Source: Spirochaetaceae bacterium (GTDB lineage Bacteria > Spirochaetota > Spirochaetia > Treponematales > Treponemataceae). From it: a stretch of DNA of 9,301 nt. The notes under the pieces are model-generated. The model was not told where the DNA came from, did not search any database, and worked only from the letters and a program-made list of their open reading frames with translations. The DNA is taken from positions 1-9,301 of the forward strand of contig JAISTZ010000017.1 of NCBI GenBank assembly GCA_031272345.1. Reading direction: 5' to 3'. Shown one piece after another: positions 1 to 5,161 of the stretch (within the stretch, counting starts at the first letter, position 1; every line of letters starts with the position of its first letter). The translations under genes and the position numbers were made by a program.

Positions 1-1248
1 TCCCTCACCCCCGCAGGAAAGCAAGCCCTGGACACGGGCTATACCGCCGCGGCCCGCTCCGCCCTTGCGCGAGGGCTTGCGGCCCAGGCAAGGGGCAACG
101 AGATCGACGCCCTCCTCAACTACAGCCAGGCCATCGCCTTTGACCCTGGTCAGATGGAGGCCATCGCCCGGCTCGAAAGCCTCTCCACCGCCATCTCAGG
201 GGGCACCCTCACCCAGCGCATCACCGCCGACGTGGCGGCCCGCAAGGCATGGCTTGAGGCCTTCAAGTCCGCGGCAGCCTTTTTCAACGATCACCCGCCC
301 TTCGAGATCACCTTTGACCCGGCCCTGGAGCAGGTGGGTAAAACCGACTACGAGCGGGAGACCGTGAACCTTGCCATGCTGATACGCCTTGCCCCCTCGG
401 AGGCGGGGTGGACCGCCCTGAATACGCTTGTTTCCGGCCTGGACAGAACCGGGCGGCGGGAGACCTGGGGCTTTACCAACCTTCCCTTCAAAGACCCCAA
501 GCCCTCGGCAAAAGACGCGGTGGTGTTCGGCGGCAAAAAGTCTTTTACGTTCAAGGTTGACGTGGCCCTGGTGAACGAAAAGGGCAAGACCGTCTCCCGG
601 GGCAGCGCGTCCCTCGCGTCGGGAAGCCTTAGCTTCTCCCCCGGCGCATCGTCCGTGACCGCGCCCGACGGGGAGACTGCGCGTATGCAGTTTTCCAGGG
701 TCAACGTGAACGACCTGACCGACACGCTCACCATCGTGATAAGCGCCGTGAACGGGATCCCCTCGCACAGGCTGAGCGAGTCGGGGTATATGCGGATCGC
801 CAATGAACCGCTTACCGAGCCTATCAAGAATGGGACTGCGACTGACTATTTTAAGAGAGCATACGAGTACGACGAAAAGAAGGACTATGACCGAGCCATC
901 CTGGACTATACGCAGGTCATCAGGCTCAACCCACTGGCTGACGGGGCATACAACAACCGGGGCCTTGCCTATGAGAAGAAAGGGGACTACGACCGGGCTA
1001 TCGCGGATTACACCCACGCTATCATGTTGAACCCGAATTATGCTGGAATCTATTACAACCGAGGCAATGCCTACAGGAACAAAGGGGACTACGACCAGGC
1101 TATCGCGGACTACACCCAGGCCATCAGGCTCAAACCGGATGATGCTAATGCCTATAGCAACCGGGGCAATGCCTACTCCGACAAGGGAGACTACGACCGG
1201 GCTATCGCGGATTACGAGATGGCGCTCAAGATTGACCCGAATGATTAG
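1..1248 (+). CDS. TPR-repeat protein, 5' end outside window
   Basis: The frame is open from base 1, so the start lies upstream; 415 codons are visible. The first 50 or so residues read like one helical TPR-like unit (ARGLAAQARGNEIDALLNYS, then a helix ending in FDPG). A middle region of about 200 residues follows, with mixed alpha/beta character and no catalytic motif I recognise. The last 136 residues (from position 835) are four 34-residue TPRs of the NRGNAY..KGDYD.AIADYTQAI.L.P type, which normally form a protein-binding superhelix. In related treponemal proteins this layout usually follows an exported LpoB/CsgG-like N-terminal domain, so an envelope location is likely but cannot be seen here. 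GC content is high up to about 830 and lower in the TPR part. The TAG stop at 1246 falls just where the C-terminal capping helix should start, and the frame continues with a matching helix, so the end may be a nonsense truncation. Confidence 0.85.
   Translation, partial: SLTPAGKQALDTGYTAAARSALARGLAAQARGNEIDALLNYSQAIAFDPGQMEAIARLESLSTAISGGTLTQRITADVAARKAWLEAFKSAAAFFNDHPPFEITFDPALEQVGKTDYERETVNLAMLIRLAPSEAGWTALNTLVSGLDRTGRRETWGFTNLPFKDPKPSAKDAVVFGGKKSFTFKVDVALVNEKGKTVSRGSASLASGSLSFSPGASSVTAPDGETARMQFSRVNVNDLTDTLTIVISAVNGIPSHRLSESGYMRIANEPLTEPIKNGTATDYFKRAYEYDEKKDYDRAILDYTQVIRLNPLADGAYNNRGLAYEKKGDYDRAIADYTHAIMLNPNYAGIYYNRGNAYRNKGDYDQAIADYTQAIRLKPDDANAYSNRGNAYSDKGDYDRAIADYEMALKIDPND
835..1242 (+). 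repeat. Four 102-bp TPR-coding units
   Basis: Four in-frame 34-codon units encode the TPR array of the first gene. Units 2 to 4 are close at DNA level: the 11-mer GCTATCGCGGA recurs at 997, 1099 and 1201, exactly 102 bp apart. The first unit is more diverged. Such near-identical units can expand or contract by recombination. Confidence 0.85.
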
Positions 1249-1296
1249 TTGGCAAAAAATAATCTTGCGAAAGCAAGGGAAATGAGGGGGTGGTAG
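1249..1296 (+). other. In-frame continuation past the TAG stop of the first gene
   Basis: After the TAG at 1246-1248 the same frame reads LAKNNLAKAREMRGW and then TAG at 1294-1296, two bases before the ATG of the next gene. The next gene ends its own TPR array with DDAIIKQNLANAKQ. Aligning the two puts the first stop opposite an Ala, followed by L/I, A/I, K/K, N/Q, N/N, L/L, A/A, K/N, A/A, R/K. This looks like the capping helix of the TPR array cut off by a stop codon. It may be a true mutation, a readthrough site or a sequence error. Confidence 0.6.
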
Positions 1297-1298
1297 GG

Positions 1299-2798
1299 AT
1301 GGCAGACTTATTGGCAATCGTGCAAGAAGTGTTAAAACTTACGGTAAAATCCGCAATGTGGTTTTTTGGCAAGTTCAGAAAATGCCTTGGTCTGGATGAG
1401 GCACTAAAAGCTGCTGCCGCAAAAATCGAGCGCGAAGCGCAAAAAAACATGAAGGTTGCCGTTTTTCCGATTGTGGTCCCTTCGAGTCAACTTTCGGACT
1501 ATTTGACGGAAGAACTGCGTGGGCATTTAGGCGATGGTGTCAAACTGATTGTCAGCGCCGATGACAAACCAACGATTGCCGGCCAGACTATTACCGATGC
1601 CGAAGCGGGAAAGATAGGCCACCAGCAGGGTGTGGATATTGTTGTAACCGGTGATTTCAGTTTCAATCGACTTTCTGTCCGCGCTGTTGTTACCAAAGCA
1701 GAACCGCCGTCGTTGCTGACGCAGTATCGAACAACAATACGCGCTAAAGACAAGAAACTCAAAGAATTACAGGTCACTGAAAGCACTACGCCATCACAAA
1801 AGCCAGGGAAGGCTGCCATTGTGCGCATAAATCGTGGTAAAGACCTCTATGCCGAAGGCAAGACCGCTGAAGCGATTGTTGAGTTCACCTGCGCACTTGC
1901 TGAAAACAACGCCCTAAGCGAGACGCTTTTCTACAGAGGCAATACGTATTACGCCATAGGAGATATGGACCAAGCCGTCACCGATTACACCGCCGCGCTG
2001 TCACTTCAACCGGAATTGTACGAGGCCTTAAACAATCGCGGCGTTGCGTATGCCAGCAAAGGAGAATCAGACCTGGCTATCGCGGACTTTGATGAGGCGA
2101 TACGCCTCAAACCGGATTTTGCGGAAGCGCTCTGCAATCGCGGGGCTGCATATTCCAAGAAAAAAGAATTCGATAAAGCAATCACTGATTTTGACCAGGC
2201 GCTGTCTCTCAAGCCGAATTATGCGGATGCGCTCTATAACCGTGGCAAAGCGTATAAATCGAAAGGTGATATTGACCACGCTATTGATGATTTCACCAAA
2301 GCTCTAACAATTAATCCCCGTTCCGCAAATATTTTAGGCGAGCGTGGTGTTGCATTCGCCAGCAAGGGTGACAACGACGGGGCAATCGCAGATTTCAATA
2401 AAGCCATCGAGTTCGCCCCGAATGACGCTATAGCCTACAGCAACCGTGGCAAAGTCTACTGTGACAAAGGAGACTACGACCAAGCAATCGCTGATCTTAC
2501 ACAGGCCATCACGCTCGACCCCAATTATGCCAACGCCTACAATAACCGGGGCTGGGCTTATAGGAAAAAAGATGACTACGACCAAGCTATTGCTGACTAC
2601 TCCGATGCCATCAGACTTGACCCGAATCATGTTGGAGCCTATTGCAACCGGGGTGCTGTCTACTGTTGCAAAGGCGAGTATGATCGGGCTATCGCGGACT
2701 TCGTCCAAGCCAACAAGCTCTCCCCGGATGATGCCATAATCAAGCAGAATCTTGCCAACGCAAAACAGGTAGGGGGGGTAGATGAGAGAAGAAAATAA
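1299..2798 (+). CDS. LpoB/CsgG-like domain plus nine-TPR protein
   Basis: The 499-residue product starts at ATG 1299, with a G-rich Shine-Dalgarno stretch (AGGGGG) about 8 bases upstream; a GTG at 1290 in the same frame is possible. Residues 1-50 are a helical lead with no clear signal peptide or lipobox. Residues about 51-158 (from MKVAVFPIVV through ITDAEAGKIGHQQGVDIVVTGDF to YRTTIRAKDKKLKEL) resemble the LpoB/CsgG-like alpha/beta domain common in treponemal TPR proteins: a strand, a helix with LSDYLTEEL, the 'G..gvD.vvtG' strand, then a shortened C-terminal sheet. Residues 172-477 are nine consecutive 34-residue TPRs, followed by a capping helix (DAIIKQNLANAKQ). It probably acts as a scaffold or binding protein. 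LpoB itself activates a penicillin-binding protein, but nothing here shows that partner. It is likely co-transcribed with both neighbours; its last 17 bases overlap the next gene. Base composition is less GC-rich than the flanks. Confidence 0.85.
   Translation: MADLLAIVQEVLKLTVKSAMWFFGKFRKCLGLDEALKAAAAKIEREAQKNMKVAVFPIVVPSSQLSDYLTEELRGHLGDGVKLIVSADDKPTIAGQTITDAEAGKIGHQQGVDIVVTGDFSFNRLSVRAVVTKAEPPSLLTQYRTTIRAKDKKLKELQVTESTTPSQKPGKAAIVRINRGKDLYAEGKTAEAIVEFTCALAENNALSETLFYRGNTYYAIGDMDQAVTDYTAALSLQPELYEALNNRGVAYASKGESDLAIADFDEAIRLKPDFAEALCNRGAAYSKKKEFDKAITDFDQALSLKPNYADALYNRGKAYKSKGDIDHAIDDFTKALTINPRSANILGERGVAFASKGDNDGAIADFNKAIEFAPNDAIAYSNRGKVYCDKGDYDQAIADLTQAITLDPNYANAYNNRGWAYRKKDDYDQAIADYSDAIRLDPNHVGAYCNRGAVYCCKGEYDRAIADFVQANKLSPDDAIIKQNLANAKQVGGVDERRK
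1812..2729 (+). repeat. Nine 102-bp TPR-coding units
   Basis: Nine in-frame 34-codon units without gaps encode the TPR array of the second gene. Most are diverged in sequence, but the 11-mer GCTATCGCGGA seen in the first gene also occurs here at 2076 and 2688, six units apart. The last three units (from about 2424) are the most like those of the first gene (KGDYDQAIAD, NNRGWAY, EYDRAIADF), suggesting shared ancestry or exchange between the two arrays. Confidence 0.8.
2772..2778 (+). promoter_or_regulatory. G7 tract: ribosome binding site of the third gene inside the end of the second
   Basis: Seven G residues lie 3 bases before the ATG at 2782 and inside the last codons of the second gene. 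They are the only good Shine-Dalgarno candidate for that start, which suggests translational coupling. Losing one G would make the second gene end at the TAG of 2779-2781, directly before the ATG, much like the junction between the first and second genes (1285-1301). Confidence 0.5.
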
Positions 2799-4176
2799 CA
2801 ACCGCTGTTTCAGAGTGAGATGTACACAACGGATAATGGAGCATCAAGAAAAAGAGCAAGCAATGCCAAAATTGCTCTATGTATACATGAAATTTCAGAC
2901 ATTTCTTAAACATATTGACGCATACCTTGACGGCAAGGCATATTTTGGCGATTGGTCGTCTATGAATGACCCCATGGAAGGCATACCGCCGAGAGTCCAA
3001 CTTGAAATAAAAAATGAGAAAGTGAAGAAAGAGTTTGAAGCGAAATTGAAAGAATGCAAAATATGCTGTCTGTCGGAAAGGTCGGATAATTTTGCTATGT
3101 GGTCGCACTATGCGGAGAGGCATACCGGCGTATGTATTGGGTTTAAGGTTGATAATGCAACGCTGATGCAACAAGACATTGAATATGCGAAGATTATCTA
3201 TTCAGACAGTATGCCGCTGAAAAAGGAATACGTTCCGATTATTGAGGCTATTTCCAAAATTGAAGCCAGTGGCGACATTGCAGATTCTAAAACCATAGAA
3301 AATATGAAGTGGCAACTCGTAAAGAAGGTTCTCTCCCACAAGTTTAACGATTGGTCCTACGAAGAAGAATGGCGTTTAATGAGGTTATCCAGCGTTCCAG
3401 AAATGTGGTCGATAGGAGAAATCAGAGAAATAATACTTGGACTTGAATGTGAACAAACGCTTGCCAAACTTAAAGAACATCCTTGTTGGGGTGACTTGTT
3501 GCCATTAATCGGCAAGGTTAAATTAGAAGAAAAACAGGGTGAGATTGTTTTCCAACTAGCCTCTCCTTCTGTTTCACTCGGTATGGAATATAAAGTTCAG
3601 AAAAATGGTATCGCCATTACCAAATACACCGGGACTCGACGTGAAGTTGACATTCCTAAAATAATAGCAAAAACACCGGTTGTAACAATAGGATATTTGG
3701 CATTTTCAAATAAACGCATAACCAGTGTTAGCATACCGTCCAGTGTTACTTTTATTGACGATTGTGCATTTGCGACCAATGAATTAACTAGTCTCATCAT
3801 ACCTGCTGGTGTTACTTCTATCGGTGAAGGAGCGTTTTGTGAAAATAAACTTGAAAATCTGGAAATACCGGACAGTGTTATTGGCATTGGTGAAAGGGCG
3901 TTTGAAAACAACAGGCTATCCTGTGTTGCTATTCCAAACAGCGTGAGATCCATCGGGTATGGAGCATTTGAAGGAAATTCATTGACGAGCATAATTATCG
4001 GATACAATGTCGAATTCGGCAGCAGTTGTTTCTTTAGCGAAGCAGATGGAGAGTGGCATGAAACTGAAAAAGATGCTTTCGTTTATAAAGGCTTTTCCGA
4101 TTTCTATAAAAAGAATGGTAAGAAGGCGGGAATGTATACCTATAACGACGGCAACTGGAACTTCAAAGCACAGTAG
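2782..4176 (+). CDS. DUF2971 domain fused to BspA-like leucine-rich repeats
   Basis: The product is 464 residues from ATG 2782. An in-frame ATG at 2863 (MPKLLYVY) would start right at the domain and is a real alternative, though its ribosome site is weaker. Residues about 30-240 match DUF2971 by its signature order: LLYVYMKF near the start, MNDPMEG, CCLSERSDNFAMWSHYAERHTGVCIGF, then WSYEEEWRL and a final IREIILGL strand. The biochemical function of DUF2971 is not known to me. Residues about 270-435 are a BspA-type LRR_5 domain: a lead-in strand region (GMEYKVQKNGIAITKYTG), then units of 22 residues with the pattern LTSL.IP..VTSIGEGAF..N, and a closing FSDFYKKNGKKAGMYTYNDGNW. These repeats usually bind proteins or surfaces. 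There is no signal peptide or membrane segment, so a cytosolic protein is likely, unlike most BspA proteins. It is the most AT-rich gene of the window, which suggests acquisition by transfer. It overlaps the preceding gene by 17 bases. Confidence 0.85.
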   Translation: MREENNNRCFRVRCTQRIMEHQEKEQAMPKLLYVYMKFQTFLKHIDAYLDGKAYFGDWSSMNDPMEGIPPRVQLEIKNEKVKKEFEAKLKECKICCLSERSDNFAMWSHYAERHTGVCIGFKVDNATLMQQDIEYAKIIYSDSMPLKKEYVPIIEAISKIEASGDIADSKTIENMKWQLVKKVLSHKFNDWSYEEEWRLMRLSSVPEMWSIGEIREIILGLECEQTLAKLKEHPCWGDLLPLIGKVKLEEKQGEIVFQLASPSVSLGMEYKVQKNGIAITKYTGTRREVDIPKIIAKTPVVTIGYLAFSNKRITSVSIPSSVTFIDDCAFATNELTSLIIPAGVTSIGEGAFCENKLENLEIPDSVIGIGERAFENNRLSCVAIPNSVRSIGYGAFEGNSLTSIIIGYNVEFGSSCFFSEADGEWHETEKDAFVYKGFSDFYKKNGKKAGMYTYNDGNWNFKAQ

Positions 4177-4177
4177 C

Positions 4178-4212
4178 GTGTTGTGGAGCGGAAAATCGGC
4201 GGGCGGCTCCCG
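4178..4212 (+). repeat. Intergenic GC-rich repeat, copy A
   Basis: This 35-bp sequence begins 2 bases after the stop of the DUF2971 gene and matches copy B (4306-4340) at 31 of 35 positions. The shared core is GAAAATCGGCGGGCG followed by RCTCCCG. In this copy the 3' hairpin arm is lost (CCCGTATG instead of CCCGCCCG). Confidence 0.75.
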
Positions 4213-4305
4213 TATGCCCTCACTAACTCCGTAGTCGCCGTCGCGGTGAGCCTGGCAGCGAGTCTGTCCGCGCCGTCCGTGGGGTCAGTGGTTTTTCCTG
4301 GCGGC
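4213..4305. other. GC-rich spacer between repeat copies A and B
   Basis: I see no gene, promoter or terminator here. Base composition is again GC-rich, unlike the AT-rich gene just before it. On the - strand a frame reads through it (TDGADRLAARLTATATTELVRA), but it has no ribosome site or plausible start, runs into the repeats and resembles no family I recognise. It could be a fragment of a decayed gene or part of a larger intergenic repeat. Confidence 0.4.
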
Positions 4306-4344
4306 GTCTTGTGGGGCAGAAAATCGGCGGGCGACTCCCGCCCG
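4306..4344 (+). repeat. Intergenic GC-rich repeat, copy B
   Basis: Positions 4306-4340 match copy A at 31 of 35 bases. Positions 4326-4344, GGCGGGCGACTCCCGCCCG, are identical over 19 bases to 5059-5077 (copy C) on the other side of the toxin-antitoxin pair. The core can fold: CGGGCG (4328-4333) pairs with CGCCCG (4339-4344) around a 5-base loop. A second small inverted repeat, CGCCGG/CCGGCG, follows at 4354-4372 with no T-run, so it is not an obvious terminator. Confidence 0.75.
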
Positions 4345-4399
4345 GAACATATCCGCCGGATTATCCCCGGCGAGGGAGCAGACAATGAAGACAGGAAAA

Positions 4400-4672
4400 T
4401 CAAAAAAGATCGGAATGGCTTCCGGTGCGGAGGAAGACAACTTTTTGCACCGCTGGATAAATCTTGTAGATGAGTAGCCAATCAGGTTCGATATGACATT
4501 CAAGCGATCCTTCGTACTTACCATGCAGCGGGTGGTTGTGATAACGGGGCGGCAAGGGAATTTCTTTGATGATCAATGCTACCACTTCATCAATCTTCAT
4601 CATGTTCTTGTTCCGTTTTTCCATAAGAACATACTCTTTGGTAAATTTTCTGCTTTTTTTCGGGCTAAGCAT
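4400..4672 (-). CDS. yafQ: YafQ-family toxin (RelE/ParE fold mRNA endonuclease)
   Basis: A 90-residue protein of the usual YafQ length. YafQ toxins are ribosome-dependent endonucleases that cut translated mRNA and so halt growth when their antitoxin is degraded. Residues known to matter in YafQ are recognisable: His47 in HNHPLHG, His60-Ile-Glu-Pro-Asp64-Trp65 in the CHIEPDWLLIYKI strand, Arg82, His86 and Phe90 in the C-terminal LRTGSHSDLF. The N-terminal FTKEYVLMEKRNKNMMKIDEVVALI helices are also typical. The gene is complete, so the toxin is probably active. It begins 9 bases after the antitoxin stop, with a GAGG ribosome site overlapping that stop (TGAGG), which implies coupled translation. 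The symbol names the family; orthology to E. coli yafQ is not implied. Confidence 0.92.
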   Translation of the reverse strand: MLSPKKSRKFTKEYVLMEKRNKNMMKIDEVVALIIKEIPLPPRYHNHPLHGKYEGSLECHIEPDWLLIYKIYPAVQKVVFLRTGSHSDLF

Positions 4673-4681
4673 GAGTCTGCC

Positions 4682-4990
4682 TCATATTCCCCGTCTCAAG
4701 TCCCGCAGGAACTCTTCCGCCGAGTGATACTCCTTCGACGGGATTTCTCCTCTGACGATGGCATCGCCCTCTTCGATGGCCTCGATGGTTTCGGCATTGG
4801 GCGTGTAGTTATGAGCTTTACAGATGGGGCATTCCGCTCCGGCTTCCATCTCGGCTTCGGTCAAGGGAGTGAGCACACGGGGTTTGGCAATGTTCAGCTT
4901 TATTCTAACCCGGCCCACCGGCACACTGGCGGGCAGATCAAAAGACACCCGGCGGCTGGCCGGGATTTCTACGGTTTGTTCTATGGTCAT
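4682..4990 (-). CDS. Antitoxin of the YafQ-type pair
   Basis: A 102-residue protein started at ATG 4990, chosen because AAGGAG lies 7 bases upstream and because the frame before it is only upstream DNA. It should bind and neutralise the adjacent YafQ-type toxin and repress the shared promoter, as such antitoxins do. The N-terminus (MTIEQTVEIP, then RRVSFDLPASVPVGRVRIKL) is the short beta-rich, AbrB/DUF2281-like type common in treponemes, likely for DNA binding or dimerisation. A linker holds CPICKAH (Cys54, Cys57). The C-terminus (ETIEAIEEGDAIVRGEIPSK, then SAEEFLRDL) is the RelB/DinJ-like toxin-wrapping segment. So the protein combines two antitoxin styles. The order antitoxin then toxin is standard. 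The DNA-binding role is inferred from family resemblance only. Confidence 0.82.
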   Translation of the reverse strand: MTIEQTVEIPASRRVSFDLPASVPVGRVRIKLNIAKPRVLTPLTEAEMEAGAECPICKAHNYTPNAETIEAIEEGDAIVRGEIPSKEYHSAEEFLRDLRRGI

Positions 4991-5009
4991 TCGCTTGCTC
5001 CTTGTGATG

Positions 5010-5037
5010 AGTATAGGGTATTTCAGAAAAAAAACAA
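5010..5037 (-). promoter_or_regulatory. Likely promoter of the toxin-antitoxin operon
   Basis: On the - strand, TTGTTT (5037-5032) and TATACT (5015-5010) are separated by 16 bases, close to a sigma-70 consensus. Transcription would begin near 5004, just at the AAGGAG ribosome site (5003-4998) of the antitoxin. An operator is expected here, since such operons self-repress, but I see no clear palindrome. Confidence 0.5.
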
Positions 5038-5053
5038 TAGCGCAGAGAGAAAA

Positions 5054-5109
5054 ACCATGGCGGGCGACTCCCGCCCGCATGGTGCCAGGCGCATGTGCCT
5101 GGCACCATG
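5054..5109 (+). repeat. Double-hairpin intergenic repeat (copy C) upstream of corA
   Basis: Positions 5059-5077 repeat the 19 bases of copy B. Hairpin 1 pairs ACCATG(G)CGGGCG (5054-5066) with CGCCCGCATGGT (5072-5083), one bulged G, loop ACTCC. Hairpin 2 is a perfect 13-bp inverted repeat, CATGGTGCCAGGC (5078-5090) and GCCTGGCACCATG (5097-5109), with a 6-base loop. Both use CATGGT at 5078-5083, so they exclude each other. The form is REP-like. There is no T-run after it on either strand strong enough for a classic terminator, although T6-7 occurs at 5134-5140. Confidence 0.75.
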
Positions 5110-5120
5110 CCCCGCGCCCC

Positions 5121-5150
5121 TTGCCTCCACCCTCTTTTTTGTGGTAGTAT
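5121..5150 (+). promoter_or_regulatory. Possible corA promoter
   Basis: TTGCCT (5121-5126) and TAGTAT (5145-5150) are 18 bases apart on the + strand. Transcription would start near 5157, leaving only a few bases before the ATG at 5162. That fits the absence of a good Shine-Dalgarno site, since the mRNA would be nearly leaderless. Confidence 0.35.
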
Positions 5151-5161
5151 CATGCACGGAT

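Noticed and set aside
1290..1298. GTG start for the second gene
   Set aside because: ATG at 1299 is better placed behind the G-rich ribosome site; GTG adds only three residues, though it cannot be excluded.
196..1317. A 373-codon open frame on the - strand across the first gene
   Set aside because: It is the mirror of TPR coding sequence on the other strand (repeated valine- and isoleucine-rich phrases), with no ribosome site.
835..2729. Regularly spaced repeats that could suggest a CRISPR-like array
   Set aside because: The 102-bp period is the 34-codon TPR unit, continuous in frame and without spacers.
4354..4372. Inverted repeat CGCCGG/CCGGCG as a terminator for the toxin operon or the DUF2971 gene
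   Set aside because: The stem is only 6 bp and no T-run follows on either strand.
4140..4524. Small open frames on both strands in the spacer after the DUF2971 gene
   Set aside because: They cross the repeat copies and the toxin gene, have no ribosome sites and match no known family.
4493..5161. Long open frame upstream of and in frame with corA
   Set aside because: It runs antisense through the toxin-antitoxin pair and the hairpin repeat; the CorA family begins at 5162, and the upstream translation resembles nothing.
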